NCBI RefSeq assembly: GCF_014836445.1
Contig: NZ_JACSQV010000005.1
Coordinates: 68,796 to 132,795 of the forward strand
Length of the DNA stretch: 64,000 nucleotides
Source: Cellulomonas avistercoris
GTDB lineage: Bacteria > Actinomycetota > Actinomycetes > Actinomycetales > Cellulomonadaceae
Reading direction: 5' to 3'
This document shows, piece after piece, positions 18,187 to 27,514 of the stretch. The notes beneath the pieces are model-generated. The model searched no databases. It was not told where the DNA came from and saw only the letters and a list, made by a program, of their open reading frames with translations. The stretch's first letter is position 1. Each line of letters opens with the position of its first letter. Position numbers and translations under genes: made by a program.

Positions 18187-19683
18187 TCAGCGAGCGGGGA
18201 CGGTGCGCGTCGCGGCCCACGCGCGCAGGGCCATGACACGCTCGGACATGACGACGGCGAGCGGTCGCGTCGCCCGCAGCTCCTCCAGCACGGTCCCCGC
18301 GTCGAGCGCCCGGCCGTAGGCGTGCGCGGCGTACGTCGCGGCGACCACAGCCTGCTCGACCTCGGCGCCGGAGAAGCCGTCCGACGCGGCCACGAGGTGC
18401 GCGGTCTCGTCGTCGCGCAGCGTCAGACCCCGGCGGGCGGCGTGCAGCCGCAGCAGGCCCGACCGTGCCTCCTCGTCGGGCAGGTCGACGAAGAAGAGCT
18501 CGTCGAAACGGCCCTTGCGCACGAGCTCGGGCGGGAGCGCGGAGATGTCGTTGGCCGTCGCGGCCACGAAGACGCGCGAGCCGCGGTCCGCCAGCCAGGT
18601 CAGCAGCGTCCCGAGCACGCGCCGCGCTGACCCGCCGTCGGAGTCGCTGCTCGCGACGGCCTTCTCGATCTCGTCGACCCAGAGCACGCACGGCGCGAGC
18701 GCGTCGGCCGCCGCGAGTGCGTCGCGCAGCCGGCGCTCGGACTCGCCCACGTACTTGTCGTGCACGCCGGCGAGGTCGAGGCGCAGCAGCGGGACCCCGA
18801 GGATCGACGCGGCCGCGCGCGCGGCGAGCGACTTGCCGCACCCCTGCACGCCGAGCAGCAGCACGCCGCGCGGGGCGTCGAGGTGCGGCGCCGAGCCGTC
18901 CATGGCCGGGCGACGCAGCAGCAGCCACCGCACGACCCGGTCGAGCCCCACGACGTCCGCCGGCGCGACCGTCGCGTACTCGTAGGACAGCACGCCGTCC
19001 GCCGCGAGCGCGTCGAAGCGCGCGCGTTCGACGACGGGCACGTCGCGGACGGTCAGCGCGCCGTCGTCGACGATCGCGCCGTGCGCCAGGCGCCCCACGT
19101 CGGAGCGCGACAGCCCCGCGAGCCGCTGCACGAGGAGCTCGCGCGCCTGCGGGTCGACGTGGGGGTGGAGGCCCGTGACGTTCCCCCACGCCGCGACCGT
19201 GCGGTCGACGATGAGAGCGCGCTCCGCGGGCGTGGGGAACGAGACGGGCACCCGCACCGCGAGGTGCTCGACCTCGGGCGGCAGCGTGAGCGCGTGCGAC
19301 ACGAGCACGAGCGTGCTGCGCAGGCCCATGGGGCGCAGCGCGGCGTCCTTGAGGAGGCGCACGACGACGGGGTCGTCGAACCACGGGTGCAGGTCCAGGA
19401 GCACGTAGACGGCGGGCGCCACGCCGTCGACGATCGACCGCAGCAGGGCCGGCGGGTCGGCGTTGTGCAGCTGCGCACCGCCCAGGTCGACGTCCATGCG
19501 CCGCAGCCCGTCCGTGACGCTCCAACGGAACACCGGCCGCCCGGCGCGGCCACCCGGGGGGCGTGACGCGGCGCGCAGCACCAGCTCGACCGCGTCCGCC
19601 TCGTCCTCGGTCTCCAGCACGACGATCGGGGTGCGGGCGGCGACGAGCGCCGCGATGTCGTCGCGGGTGGGATCCGGGTGCAC
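18187..19683 (-). CDS. AAA+ ATPase, Ycf46-like
   Basis: The 498-residue protein has an N-terminal degenerate ATPase-like half (about 1-220: IVVLETEDEADAVELV, VYVLLDLHPWFDDP, LVLVSHALTLPPEVEH) and a C-terminal active AAA+ module with Walker A GVQGCGKS, Walker B CVLWVDEIEK, sensor FVAATANDIS, arginine finger RKGRFDE and the lid KGRFDELFFVDLPDEEAR. This is the architecture of the Ycf46 family found in cyanobacteria, plastids and actinobacteria; its cellular substrate is not established here. The GTG start has a TAGCGT box exactly six bases upstream. Confidence 0.9.
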   Translation of the reverse strand: MHPDPTRDDIAALVAARTPIVVLETEDEADAVELVLRAASRPPGGRAGRPVFRWSVTDGLRRMDVDLGGAQLHNADPPALLRSIVDGVAPAVYVLLDLHPWFDDPVVVRLLKDAALRPMGLRSTLVLVSHALTLPPEVEHLAVRVPVSFPTPAERALIVDRTVAAWGNVTGLHPHVDPQARELLVQRLAGLSRSDVGRLAHGAIVDDGALTVRDVPVVERARFDALAADGVLSYEYATVAPADVVGLDRVVRWLLLRRPAMDGSAPHLDAPRGVLLLGVQGCGKSLAARAAASILGVPLLRLDLAGVHDKYVGESERRLRDALAAADALAPCVLWVDEIEKAVASSDSDGGSARRVLGTLLTWLADRGSRVFVAATANDISALPPELVRKGRFDELFFVDLPDEEARSGLLRLHAARRGLTLRDDETAHLVAASDGFSGAEVEQAVVAATYAAHAYGRALDAGTVLEELRATRPLAVVMSERVMALRAWAATRTVPAR

Positions 19684-19689
19684 GCCGTC

Positions 19690-19695
19690 ACGCTA
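19690..19695 (-). promoter_or_regulatory. Leaderless -10 box of the Ycf46-like gene
   Basis: TAGCGT on the minus strand, six bases before GTG. Confidence 0.6.
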
Positions 19696-19758
19696 GCGGT
19701 GCGTGCGGTCCGTCCGGCGTGAGGTGCGGGCCGGACGCGCGAGTTCCACCCGCTCGCC

Positions 19759-20265
19759 TCAGCGGGGCAGCGACAGGACCGCGGGCACGGGCGCGCCGGC
19801 GGCGAGCAGGTCCAGCACGACGCGCTCGTGCGGGACCACGGGCTCGGGCAGGGCGCGCAGCGGGAACCAGCCCATCGCGGAGGCGCGGTGCGCCTCCCGG
19901 AGCGTGGGCTCACCGCTCCAGGCCGTCACCTCGAAGAAGACGTCGACGCGCTGCTCGACCTGCGGCCCATTCCGTTCGAACCGGTGGATCGTGGTCAGGG
20001 GACGCAGGGCGTCGGCGGGCACGACGACGCCCGCCTCCTCCGCCGCCTCGCGGACCGCGGCCTCGTGCACGGACTCGCCGGGGTCCACGTGACCGGCGAG
20101 CACGGCCCAGCACCCGTCCATGTAGCCGGTGCCCGCGCGGCGCTGCAGGAGGACCTCGTCGCGGCCCTCACGGGTGCCGCGTAGGACCACGTACGCGGCG
20201 GCGACCAGCAGCGTGCGCTCGCCGAGGTGGTCGTCCGGCTCGTAGGCGTCGGGGTGCGGGGGCAT
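19759..20265 (-). CDS. Nudix hydrolase
   Basis: The 168-residue protein contains a complete Nudix box, GHVDPGESVHEAAVREAAEE followed by AGV, which binds Mg and hydrolyses nucleoside-diphosphate derivatives. A strand YVVLRGTREGRDEVLLQRRAG precedes it, and RFERNGPQVEQRVDVFFEV follows. The substrate (oxidised nucleotides, dinucleotide polyphosphates or others) cannot be predicted. CAGACT seven bases before the ATG suggests a leaderless mRNA. It has the same direction as the Ycf46-like gene but no overlap. Confidence 0.93.
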   Translation of the reverse strand: MPPHPDAYEPDDHLGERTLLVAAAYVVLRGTREGRDEVLLQRRAGTGYMDGCWAVLAGHVDPGESVHEAAVREAAEEAGVVVPADALRPLTTIHRFERNGPQVEQRVDVFFEVTAWSGEPTLREAHRASAMGWFPLRALPEPVVPHERVVLDLLAAGAPVPAVLSLPR

Positions 20266-20302
20266 GGGCGCGAGTCTGGCACGCGGGTGCGACAGCGGCG
20301 GC

Positions 20303-20704
20303 TCAGCCTCCCGCGACGTGGTCCATGTGCAGCAGCTCCCAGACGTGGCCGTCCGGGTCGGCGACGGCGCGCGCGTACATCGACCCGTCGTCCTGGCGCG
20401 GCCGGAACTCGGAGCCGCCGCGGGCGAGCGCGGCCGTCGCGAGCGCGTCGACCTCGGCGCGCGACGACGCGGTCAGGCAGAGCAGGACCTGCGTGCCCGT
20501 GCGGGCGTCGGCGACGGGCAGGGGCGTGAAGTCGGCGAACCGGTCGCGGTCCATGAGCATCACGCAGATCGCGTCCGACACGACGAGGCAGACGATCTGC
20601 TCGTCGCTGAACATCTCGTTCACCGGCAGCCCGAGGCCGGTGTAGAACGCGCGCGACGCCGCGAGGTCGTGGACCGGCAGGGTGAGGAAGAGGATGCGGT
20701 CCAC
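20303..20704 (-). CDS. VOC-family (glyoxalase/bleomycin-resistance fold) protein
   Basis: The 133 residues form the two-module VOC fold: LTLPVHDLAASRAFYTGLG in the first module, and VLLCLTASSRAEVDALATAA with a closing DPDGHVWELLHMD in the second. Early His and final Glu positions compatible with metal binding are present, but VOC proteins range from glyoxalases to dioxygenases and resistance proteins, and 'predicted lactoylglutathione lyase' would be a guess. The GTG start has CAGGAG at a good distance. Neighbours give no pathway clue. Confidence 0.88.
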   Translation of the reverse strand: MDRILFLTLPVHDLAASRAFYTGLGLPVNEMFSDEQIVCLVVSDAICVMLMDRDRFADFTPLPVADARTGTQVLLCLTASSRAEVDALATAALARGGSEFRPRQDDGSMYARAVADPDGHVWELLHMDHVAGG

Positions 20705-20799
20705 GGGTGCTCCTGCCGGTGCGGGGTGCGGCGACACCGGTGCCGACCCGCGCCGACGTCGCGGATCATCGGGGGGTGTGCCGTGTCGGTGGTCGCGGC

Positions 20800-20805
20800 T
20801 ACCGT
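20800..20805 (+). promoter_or_regulatory. Leaderless -10 box of the sigma factor gene
   Basis: TACCGT, six bases, GTG. Confidence 0.6.
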
Positions 20806-20811
20806 CGTGGT

Positions 20812-21834
20812 GTGACGACGACCACACCCGCACATGCGTCCGGGGCCGCGCCGAGCGCCGCACCCGGTGACCTGACCGCCGACGAGTTCGCCGAGCGGCT
20901 CGCACCCATGCGGCGCGAGATCCTCGCGCACTGCTACCGCATGACGGGCTCGGTGCACGACGCCGAGGACATGCTCCAGGAGACCTACCTGCGGGCGTGG
21001 CGTGCGATGCGCGGGTTCGAGAACCGCTCGTCGCTGCGCACGTGGGTGTTCCGCATCGCGACGAACACGTGCCTGACCCACCTCGAGGGTCGGCGCCGCC
21101 GCCCGTTGCCGACCGGGCTCGGCGCACCGGCCGCCGACCCGCGGGACCAGCCGCGCGAGGACCTCGGCACGCCGTGGCTCGAGCCGCTGCCGGACGCGCT
21201 GGTGTGGGCGCAGCCGCCCGTCGACCCCGCCGAGACGACCGTGCACCGCGACTCGGTGCGCCTCGCGTTCGTGGCCGCGCTGCAGCACCTCACGGCGCAG
21301 CAGCGGGCCGTCCTGCTGCTGCGCGACGTCCTCGCGTGGTCGGCGGCCGAGGTCGCGGACGCGCTCGACCTGTCGGTCGCCGCCGTCAACTCCACGCTGC
21401 AGCGGGCGCGCGCGCACATGGCCAACGTGCACCACCTGACGCCGATGGAGCCCACGGACCCGCGCCACCGGGCGCTCGTCGAGCGGTACGTCGCGGCCTT
21501 CGAGGCGTACGACGTCGCGGCCATCGTGGACCTGCTCGCGGCCGACGTGGTGTGGGAGATGCCGCCGTTCCCCGGCTGGTACGCGGGGCCGCAGGCGGTC
21601 GGCGAGCTCATCGGCACCTGGTGCCCGGCCCAACGTCCGGGGGACATGCGCATGGTGCCGACGTCGGCCAACGGGCTGCCGGCGTTCGCGATGTACATGC
21701 GCGACGCCCGAGGGCGCCACGCGGCGTTCCAGGTGCAGCAGGTCACGGTGACGGACGACGGTGTCAGGCACGTGACCGTGTGGTTCGGGGCCCCGCTGTT
21801 CGCGCGGTTCGGCCTGCCGGCCTACCTGGACTGA
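20812..21834 (+). CDS. ECF RNA polymerase sigma factor, SigG type, with C-terminal SnoaL-like domain
   Basis: The 340-residue protein has sigma region 2 (CYRMTGSVHDAEDMLQETYL, then RAWRAMRGFENRSSLRTWVF) and region 4 (LTAQQRAVLLLRDVLAWSAA, then the helix-turn-helix VADALDLSVAAVNSTLQRARAH). These are followed from about residue 220 by an NTF2/SnoaL-like domain (RYVAAFEAYDVAAIVDLLAA). The phrase GRRRRPLPTGLGAP is typical of mycobacterial SigG. Such sigma factors lack a membrane anti-sigma factor and are thought to be controlled through the C-terminal domain. No anti-sigma gene is next door. Length is normal. Confidence 0.92.
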   Translation: MTTTTPAHASGAAPSAAPGDLTADEFAERLAPMRREILAHCYRMTGSVHDAEDMLQETYLRAWRAMRGFENRSSLRTWVFRIATNTCLTHLEGRRRRPLPTGLGAPAADPRDQPREDLGTPWLEPLPDALVWAQPPVDPAETTVHRDSVRLAFVAALQHLTAQQRAVLLLRDVLAWSAAEVADALDLSVAAVNSTLQRARAHMANVHHLTPMEPTDPRHRALVERYVAAFEAYDVAAIVDLLAADVVWEMPPFPGWYAGPQAVGELIGTWCPAQRPGDMRMVPTSANGLPAFAMYMRDARGRHAAFQVQQVTVTDDGVRHVTVWFGAPLFARFGLPAYLD

Positions 21835-21875
21835 CGGGCGCGGGTCCCGCCCCGCGGGCCGGCCCGGGAAGCAGC

Positions 21876-21928
21876 GAGCCCGGAGGCCGACGGTCCCGAT
21901 GCCTCGGGGACCGCCGAGCTCCGGGCTC
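21876..21928. terminator. Bidirectional hairpin between the sigma factor and DEAD-box genes
   Basis: GAGCCCGGA pairs with TCCGGGCTC, and an inner CGGTCCC pairs with GGGACCG around GATGCCTC; a nested 53-base hairpin between convergent genes. Confidence 0.75.
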
Positions 21929-21946
21929 GACGTGCGTGGGTGGACG

Positions 21947-23596
21947 TCAGGCGGCGGAATTGCCCGCGCCGGACCGGCTGCGACCGCGGCCACCGCGGCG
22001 ACGGCGCGGTGCACCCGCGGCGTCGGACGGCGCCGAGCCGGCGTCGCGCCCGGCCGACGGGCCGGTGCCGCGCTGCGGCGTCGCGGCCGTGCGGGGGTCG
22101 TGGCTGCGCACGGCGTCGGGCCCGCCCGAGGTCCAGACGACGGCGGGACCCGCCGGCCGTGACGCGGCACGCGTGCCCGGGCGGCGCCGTGCGGCGCCGT
22201 CGGGCTGGGACGCGGCACGGGGGCTGCCGGCCTCCGGGGAGCGGCCGCGGCCGGGTGCCGCCTGGCCACGCGCGGACGAGGAGCGGCCGCGCGTCGCCGA
22301 CTGCCCACGGCCTGCGCCCTGCTGGCCACCGCCGGACCGCCCGCGGCCCCCGGAGGTGGAGCGGTCGTCCGACGTCGCGGGAGCAGCCACGTAGCTCGTC
22401 GGGGCGGGCGTGCCGCCGTTGTCGGCGCCGACCGTCCCGGGTGCGTCGGCGAGCTGACGCACGAGCGCGTCACCGGGGCGCACCGAGACGGGCGTCACGG
22501 TGATGCCCGCGGCACGCGTCATGGCGCGCACGTCGGCGCGCTGCTCGGGCAGCTGGAGCGTGAGGACCGTGCCGGACGCCCCCGCGCGGGCCGTGCGGCC
22601 CGAGCGGTGCAGGTACGCCTTGTGCTCGGCCGGCGGGTCGACGTGCACGACGAGCTCGACCTCGTCGACGTGGATGCCGCGCGCCGCGATGTCGGTGGCG
22701 ACGAGCACCCGGGCCTCGCCGGACGAGAACGCGGCGAGGTTGCGCTCGCGCGCGCCCTGGCCGAGGTTGCCGTGCAGGTCGACCGCGGGGATGCCGGCGA
22801 GCGTGAGCTGGCGGGCCAGCTTCTTGGCGTGGTGCTTGGTGCGCATGAACAGCACGCGGCGACCGGAGCCCGCCGCGAGCATCTCGACGACGGCCTTCTT
22901 GGCCGTCGCGTCGGCCACCTCGAGCACGTGGTGCGTGCTGGCGACCACGGTCTGGGCGGCCGGGTCGACGGCGTGCTCGACCGGCGTCGTGAGGTAGCGG
23001 TCGACGAGCGTGCCGACGCCGTTGTCCAGCGTCGCCGAGAACAGCAGGCGCTGCCCGCGCTTCGGGGTGCGGTCCATGAGGCGCCGCACGACCGGCAGGA
23101 ACCCCAGGTCGGCCATGTGGTCGGCCTCGTCGAGCACGGTGATCTCGATGCCGTCGAGCGTCACCAGGTTCTGGCGGAGCAGGTCCTCGAGGCGGCCGGG
23201 GCACGCGACGAGGACGTCGACGCCGCGGTCGAGGGCGGTGACCTGGCGCGACTGAGCGACGCCACCGAAGATCGTGGCGGTGCGCAGGCCCGCGGCCTTG
23301 GCCAGCGGGGCGAACACGGCCTCGATCTGCGTCGCGAGCTCACGCGTGGGGCACAGCACGAGCGCACGCGGCCGGCGTGCACGGCGCGGGGTGCCGGACG
23401 CGGCGAGGCGCGTCACGACGGGCAGGGCGAACGCGAGGGTCTTGCCGGAGCCGGTGCGCCCGCGGCCGAGCACGTCGGCGCCGCGCAGCGTGTCGGGCAG
23501 CGTCGCCGTCTGGATGGGGAAGGGGGTCGTGATCTGCTGGTCCGCGAGCGCGCGAACCAGCGCCTCGGGCACGCCGAGGTCGGTGAAGGTGGTCAC
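21947..23596 (-). CDS. DEAD-box RNA helicase with disordered Arg/Gly-rich tail
   Basis: This 549-residue ATP-dependent RNA helicase is of the RhlE/DeaD type. It has the Q motif FPIQTATLPDTLRG, Walker A GRTGSGKT, PTRELATQ, the DEAD box VLDEADHMADLGF, SAT (LLFSATLD), and motif VI HRSGRTARAG. From about residue 385 onward the chain is Gly/Arg/Ser-rich with RGRSGGGQQGAGRG-like patches, typical of an RNA-binding tail. A likely role is RNA remodelling in ribosome assembly or decay, possibly with RNase E. The GTG start is weakly supported by GAGAGG about ten bases upstream. Confidence 0.95.
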   Translation of the reverse strand: MTTFTDLGVPEALVRALADQQITTPFPIQTATLPDTLRGADVLGRGRTGSGKTLAFALPVVTRLAASGTPRRARRPRALVLCPTRELATQIEAVFAPLAKAAGLRTATIFGGVAQSRQVTALDRGVDVLVACPGRLEDLLRQNLVTLDGIEITVLDEADHMADLGFLPVVRRLMDRTPKRGQRLLFSATLDNGVGTLVDRYLTTPVEHAVDPAAQTVVASTHHVLEVADATAKKAVVEMLAAGSGRRVLFMRTKHHAKKLARQLTLAGIPAVDLHGNLGQGARERNLAAFSSGEARVLVATDIAARGIHVDEVELVVHVDPPAEHKAYLHRSGRTARAGASGTVLTLQLPEQRADVRAMTRAAGITVTPVSVRPGDALVRQLADAPGTVGADNGGTPAPTSYVAAPATSDDRSTSGGRGRSGGGQQGAGRGQSATRGRSSSARGQAAPGRGRSPEAGSPRAASQPDGAARRRPGTRAASRPAGPAVVWTSGGPDAVRSHDPRTAATPQRGTGPSAGRDAGSAPSDAAGAPRRRRGGRGRSRSGAGNSAA

Positions 23597-23750
23597 AGGG
23601 ATGGTGCCTCTCGGGCTGTTGACGTCAGGGTCCGCCGCACGATTCCCGGGGGGACTCCACGACGCGGGCGCGCGGTCGATCGCGCTGCCTCTGGGGACAA
23701 CTGTCTCACACCCGGCGTCCGGCGCCCGGTCGGGCGAGCGTCGTCGCAGG

Positions 23751-25511
23751 TCAGCGCGCCGCGATCGAGCTGCCCTGCGGCTCGTCCAGCAGCGTGCGCA
23801 GCGTCGAGGTGGCCGCTGGGGACCACCCCGGAGGGGGCGCCACGGCGGCCCACGCGTCGGCCCACTCGCCGACGTACGTGTGCCCGTGCCCCGCCGGTGC
23901 CTGGCCGGCGACGAAGAAGTCGATCGTCACCCGGAAGAAGGTCGCCACCGGGAACCAGGTCACGTCGGGAAGCACGTCGGCGCCGCGCTTCTCCCGCAGC
24001 CAGTCGGGCCGGTCGAGCAGCAGGTCCGTGGACCACCACACGACGCCGTCCGACGGGTGCTGCAGGTACACGACGCGCGGCCGCTCCCACGTCGCACGGC
24101 CCTCCGCGAACGACGCCGCGTCGTCCCGCAGGGTGAGCCCCCAGCGCACCGTCCTGCCGCCGTCGAGCACGGGGTGGATCTCGAGCGTCCCGGGGTCGCG
24201 CTCCGCGGTGAGGTGCGCCCACACCGGGGTGAAGCCCGGGGTGCCGGCCCACACGGCGCCGTCGGTGCGGGCGGCGACGTCCTCGAGGCTCGCGAACGCA
24301 CCCTGCGACCCGTAGCTGCCCAGCGAGATCCCGGAGGCGTACAGCGCGGGGCGCTCGTCGGGCGGCAGCTGGGACCAGCGGGCGTGCACGGCCTCGAACA
24401 GCGCCCGGCCGGCGGCCGGCGGCGTGGCGCGGTCGCTGACGAAGGTGACCCAGCTCGGCATGTAGGAGTACTGCATCGCGGCGATCGCGCTGTCACCGCC
24501 CCACAGCTGCTCGACCGCGGCCGCACCGGCGGGGTCGACCCACCCCGTGCCCGTCGTGGTGGTGACGACCAGCACCGCGCGGTCCCACGCGTCGGTGCGG
24601 TCCAGCTCGGCGACCACGCGCGCGGCGATGCCGTCGAGGTCGGGGCCGGTGTCCAGCCCCGCGTAGACGCGGATGGGCTCCATGACGTCCCGGTCGAGGC
24701 CGACGGACCGCGAGAAGCCGGCCAGCTCGGCCGTGCTCGGCCCGCCGGAGACGAACCGGCGGCCCTCGCGTCCCAGCGACGACCACGGGCTCAGGGACTC
24801 CGGGGAGCCGCTCCGCTGGGGCGCGGTCGGCTGCTCGCTGCCCTCCCACGTCTGCTCGTCGAGCTGCGCGTAGGTGGTCTCCAGGACGTGCCGGACACCG
24901 GCGACCACCGTGCCGTCGACGAGCAGGTACGTCGCGACGAGGACGACGGCGACCGCGACGAGCCGCGCGGGGACCGGCGGCAGCAGCCGCCCGACGAGCC
25001 GCGCCACGGCCAGGGTGACCCGTCGCAGCCCACGCGCGGCCAGCACCAGCAGCAGCGCGAGGGCTGCGGCGAGGGCGACCACGCGCAGCGGCCGCACCGA
25101 CACCGGAGGGCCCATGTCGAGCAGGACGCGCGATCGCGCCTGCCAGTCGCCGTCCACGACCAGCGCCCCCACGACGACCGCGACGGCGAGCGCCGCGCAG
25201 ACCCACCGCACGAGGCCGCGCCGGTGGGCCGGCCACGGTGCGCGCAGGCCGATGCGGCGTCCGCCCCACCCGACGGCCGCGCCGCACGCATAGCCGATCG
25301 CGGCGCACACGCCGGCGATCACGCCCTGGTACAACGGGCTGCGGGGCATCAGCGACGGCCCGAGGGCAGCCGCGAAGAGCACGACCGCGCCGACGAGCCC
25401 GGCGGGGGAGAAGCGTGCCCACCACCGCCCGCCCGCCGCACGGAGCCGGGCCGCACGCCCGCGGGCTGCGGGCGGCGCGTCGTCCGTGGTCCGCGGCGCG
25501 GCAACGGTCAT
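23751..25511 (-). CDS. Membrane alpha/beta-hydrolase (Rv1069c-like, Abhydrolase_9 family)
   Basis: The 586-residue protein has about five or six hydrophobic helices in the first 215 residues (including LVGAVVLFAAALGPSLMP, VCAALAVAVVVGALVVDG and LVAVAVVLVATYLLVDG) and a C-terminal alpha/beta-hydrolase domain. That domain contains RIRVYAGLDTGPDLDGIAAR-type elements and a nucleophile elbow GISLGSYGS. This is the two-part layout of the actinobacterial family represented by Mycobacterium Rv1069c, whose physiological substrate is unknown but presumed to be a lipid or ester. Start ATG at 25511, with CACAGT seven bases upstream; it is divergent from the CYTH gene. Confidence 0.85.
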   Translation of the reverse strand: MTVAAPRTTDDAPPAARGRAARLRAAGGRWWARFSPAGLVGAVVLFAAALGPSLMPRSPLYQGVIAGVCAAIGYACGAAVGWGGRRIGLRAPWPAHRRGLVRWVCAALAVAVVVGALVVDGDWQARSRVLLDMGPPVSVRPLRVVALAAALALLLVLAARGLRRVTLAVARLVGRLLPPVPARLVAVAVVLVATYLLVDGTVVAGVRHVLETTYAQLDEQTWEGSEQPTAPQRSGSPESLSPWSSLGREGRRFVSGGPSTAELAGFSRSVGLDRDVMEPIRVYAGLDTGPDLDGIAARVVAELDRTDAWDRAVLVVTTTTGTGWVDPAGAAAVEQLWGGDSAIAAMQYSYMPSWVTFVSDRATPPAAGRALFEAVHARWSQLPPDERPALYASGISLGSYGSQGAFASLEDVAARTDGAVWAGTPGFTPVWAHLTAERDPGTLEIHPVLDGGRTVRWGLTLRDDAASFAEGRATWERPRVVYLQHPSDGVVWWSTDLLLDRPDWLREKRGADVLPDVTWFPVATFFRVTIDFFVAGQAPAGHGHTYVGEWADAWAAVAPPPGWSPAATSTLRTLLDEPQGSSIAAR

Positions 25512-25629
25512 ACCTTGCACTGTGCCACGGGACGTGCGCACGCGCGGCTCGTCGCTCCCGGCGGGACGACGGGGTCGGTACGGTGTGCGCAGGCGGCCGC
25601 CGGGGCCGTCGGGGCACGGACGGGTGGCC

Positions 25630-26262
25630 ATGAGCGACACGGGTAACGGCGACTTCGAGTTCGAGCGGCGGTTCCTCGCGCGTGACGTCCCGGCCGAGCT
25701 GCTCGACGCGGAGCCCGCGCTCATCGTCCAGAGCTACTACCTGGCCGACGAGGGGTACGCGCTGCGCGTGCGTGCGCAGGCCTCCGCGGTCGCGGGCGTC
25801 GACGTCGGCCTCGACGAGGTCACGCTCCTCGAGCGGTACGCCGACCGGGTCGACTTCTGCGCCGTCACGGTCAAGGGGCCGATGAACGGCGGGACCCGCT
25901 ACGAGGCCGAGCGCGAGATCGACCCGCAGGTGGGCGTCCAGATGGTGCGGCGCGGCGGGGCCCGGGTCGCGAAGGTCCGGCACTCGGTGTGGCTGGGGGA
26001 GGACGGCTGGGTCGTCGACGTGTTCGCCGGTGCGAACGCGCCCCTCGTCGTCGCCGAGGTCGAGCGCGGCGGGCCGGTCACCGACCTGGCGATCCCGGAC
26101 TTCTGCGTCACCGAGGTGACCACGGACCCGCGGTTCGCCAACGACGGGCTCGCGCACGCGCCGTTCGCGCGCTGGGCGGACGCGTGGGCCGCCGAGCTCG
26201 CGCAGCGGGGGCCGACCTTCCTCCCGGGATTCGGGCACGACCACCGCATGACCGGCTTCTGA
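25630..26262 (+). CDS. CYTH-domain protein (inorganic triphosphatase-like)
   Basis: The 210-residue protein starts with FEFERRFLARD, a variant of the ExExK signature of the CYTH tunnel fold. It continues with alternating charged strands (YALRVRAQASAV, FCAVTVKGPMNGG, TRYEAEREI, KVRHSVWLGEDGWVVDVF, LVVAEVERGG) that line the metal-triphosphate tunnel, and the late EVTTDPRFANDGLA motif is present. Activity on triphosphate or nucleotides is likely by family, but CYTH proteins also include adenylate cyclases and thiamine triphosphatases. A TACGGT box at 25579 may be its promoter; GTG at 25624 is an alternative start. Confidence 0.88.
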   Translation: MSDTGNGDFEFERRFLARDVPAELLDAEPALIVQSYYLADEGYALRVRAQASAVAGVDVGLDEVTLLERYADRVDFCAVTVKGPMNGGTRYEAEREIDPQVGVQMVRRGGARVAKVRHSVWLGEDGWVVDVFAGANAPLVVAEVERGGPVTDLAIPDFCVTEVTTDPRFANDGLAHAPFARWADAWAAELAQRGPTFLPGFGHDHRMTGF

Positions 26263-26277
26263 CCCGCGGCGGTCGCG

Positions 26278-27339
26278 TCAGCCGGCTCCGTGCCCGGCCG
26301 GCACCCGCTCGCCGTCGGGCACGGGACCGGGCGGCGTCCCGTCGCCGAACGGTCGGCCGCCCAGGGCCTCGCGGCCGTGCGGCGTCAGCCACCCGCGCAG
26401 CTCGGGCCCGCGCGGCACGATGCCGGACGGGTTGATGTCACGGTGGACCTCGTAGTAGTGCCGCTTGATGTCCACGAAGTCGACGGTGTCCCCGAAGCCG
26501 GGCGTCTGGAACAGGTCCCGCGCGTACGCCCAGAGCGCCGGCATCTCCGACAGCCGGTGCCGGTTGCACTTGAAGTGCCCGTGGTAGACGACGTCGAACC
26601 GCACGAGCGTGGTGAACAGGCGGACGTCGGCCTCGGTGAGTGTGTCGCCGACGAGGTAGCGCCGGTCCGTCAGCCGGGCCTCGAGGCGGTCGAGCGCGTC
26701 GAACAGGCGCGTGAACGCACGGTCGTAGGTCTCCTGCGAGCCGGCGAACCCGCACCGGTAGACGCCGTTGTTGATGTCGCGGTAGATCTCGTCGCCCAGC
26801 TCGTCGATCTCGGCGCGCAGCGCCTCGGGGTACAGGTCCGGCGCGCCGGGCCGGTGATGGGCGGTCCACTGCGTCGACAGGTCGAGCGTGATCTGCGCGA
26901 AGTCGTTGGTGACGACGGCGCCCGTCGGCACGTCGACGACCGCGGGGACGGTGATCCCGCGTGAGTACTGCGGGTCGCGCGCCAGGTACGCGTCGCGCAG
27001 CCGCTCGACGCCCAGGACGGGGTCCACACCGCCGGGGTCGAGGTCGAAGGTCCACGAGCGCTCGTCATGGGTCGGCCCGCACACGCCCATCGACAGCGCG
27101 TCCTCGAGCCCCAGCAGGCGCCGCACGACGATCGCCCGGCTCGCCCACGGGCACGCGCGCGACACGACGAGCCGGTACCGGCCGGCCTCGACCGGCCACC
27201 CGTCGCGCCCGTCGGCCGTGATGCGGGTCGTCAGGTAGCGGGTGTCACGTTCGAAGCCGGCACCCGGCGTGGCGTACACGCCCGGTCGCTCGTGCGCGCT
27301 CCGGCCGTCGGCGGCAGGGGTGGGGGAGGACTCGTCCAT
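26278..27339 (-). CDS. Xi-class glutathione S-transferase-like reductase
   Basis: The 353 residues match the Xi-class/YqjG family, which reduces glutathionyl- (or in actinobacteria probably mycothiol-) hydroquinones. The catalytic cysteine lies in RACPWASRAIVVRRLLGLE. The active-site tyrosines are in DRRYLVGDTLTEADVRLFTT and HYYEVHRDINPSGIVPRGP, and NGVYRCGFAGSQETYDRAF is a hallmark block. Actinobacteria make mycothiol rather than glutathione, so the natural co-substrate is inferred. It starts at ATG 27339 with CATCAT six bases upstream and converges on the CYTH gene with only 15 bases between them. Confidence 0.92.
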   Translation of the reverse strand: MDESSPTPAADGRSAHERPGVYATPGAGFERDTRYLTTRITADGRDGWPVEAGRYRLVVSRACPWASRAIVVRRLLGLEDALSMGVCGPTHDERSWTFDLDPGGVDPVLGVERLRDAYLARDPQYSRGITVPAVVDVPTGAVVTNDFAQITLDLSTQWTAHHRPGAPDLYPEALRAEIDELGDEIYRDINNGVYRCGFAGSQETYDRAFTRLFDALDRLEARLTDRRYLVGDTLTEADVRLFTTLVRFDVVYHGHFKCNRHRLSEMPALWAYARDLFQTPGFGDTVDFVDIKRHYYEVHRDINPSGIVPRGPELRGWLTPHGREALGGRPFGDGTPPGPVPDGERVPAGHGAG

Positions 27340-27462
27340 CGTCGGATGATGCCTCCCCGCGCGCGTCCACGCAGGTCCGGCGCCACGTCCGGCGCATCGC
27401 TGCGGGCGGTCCGTCCCGGATCGCACCGCTTCGCCGGGCGGGCGAGGGCCAGGTGACCTGCC

Positions 27463-27468
27463 TACAGT
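27463..27468 (+). promoter_or_regulatory. -10 box for the lipoprotein gene
   Basis: TACAGT lies 46 bases before the GTG at 27515; AAGGAG (27505-27510) follows, so this transcript has a leader. Confidence 0.5.
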
Positions 27469-27514
27469 GGCTGGCCGACGGCGAGCACGCCGTCCGGGCG
27501 GCGGAAGGAGTCGG

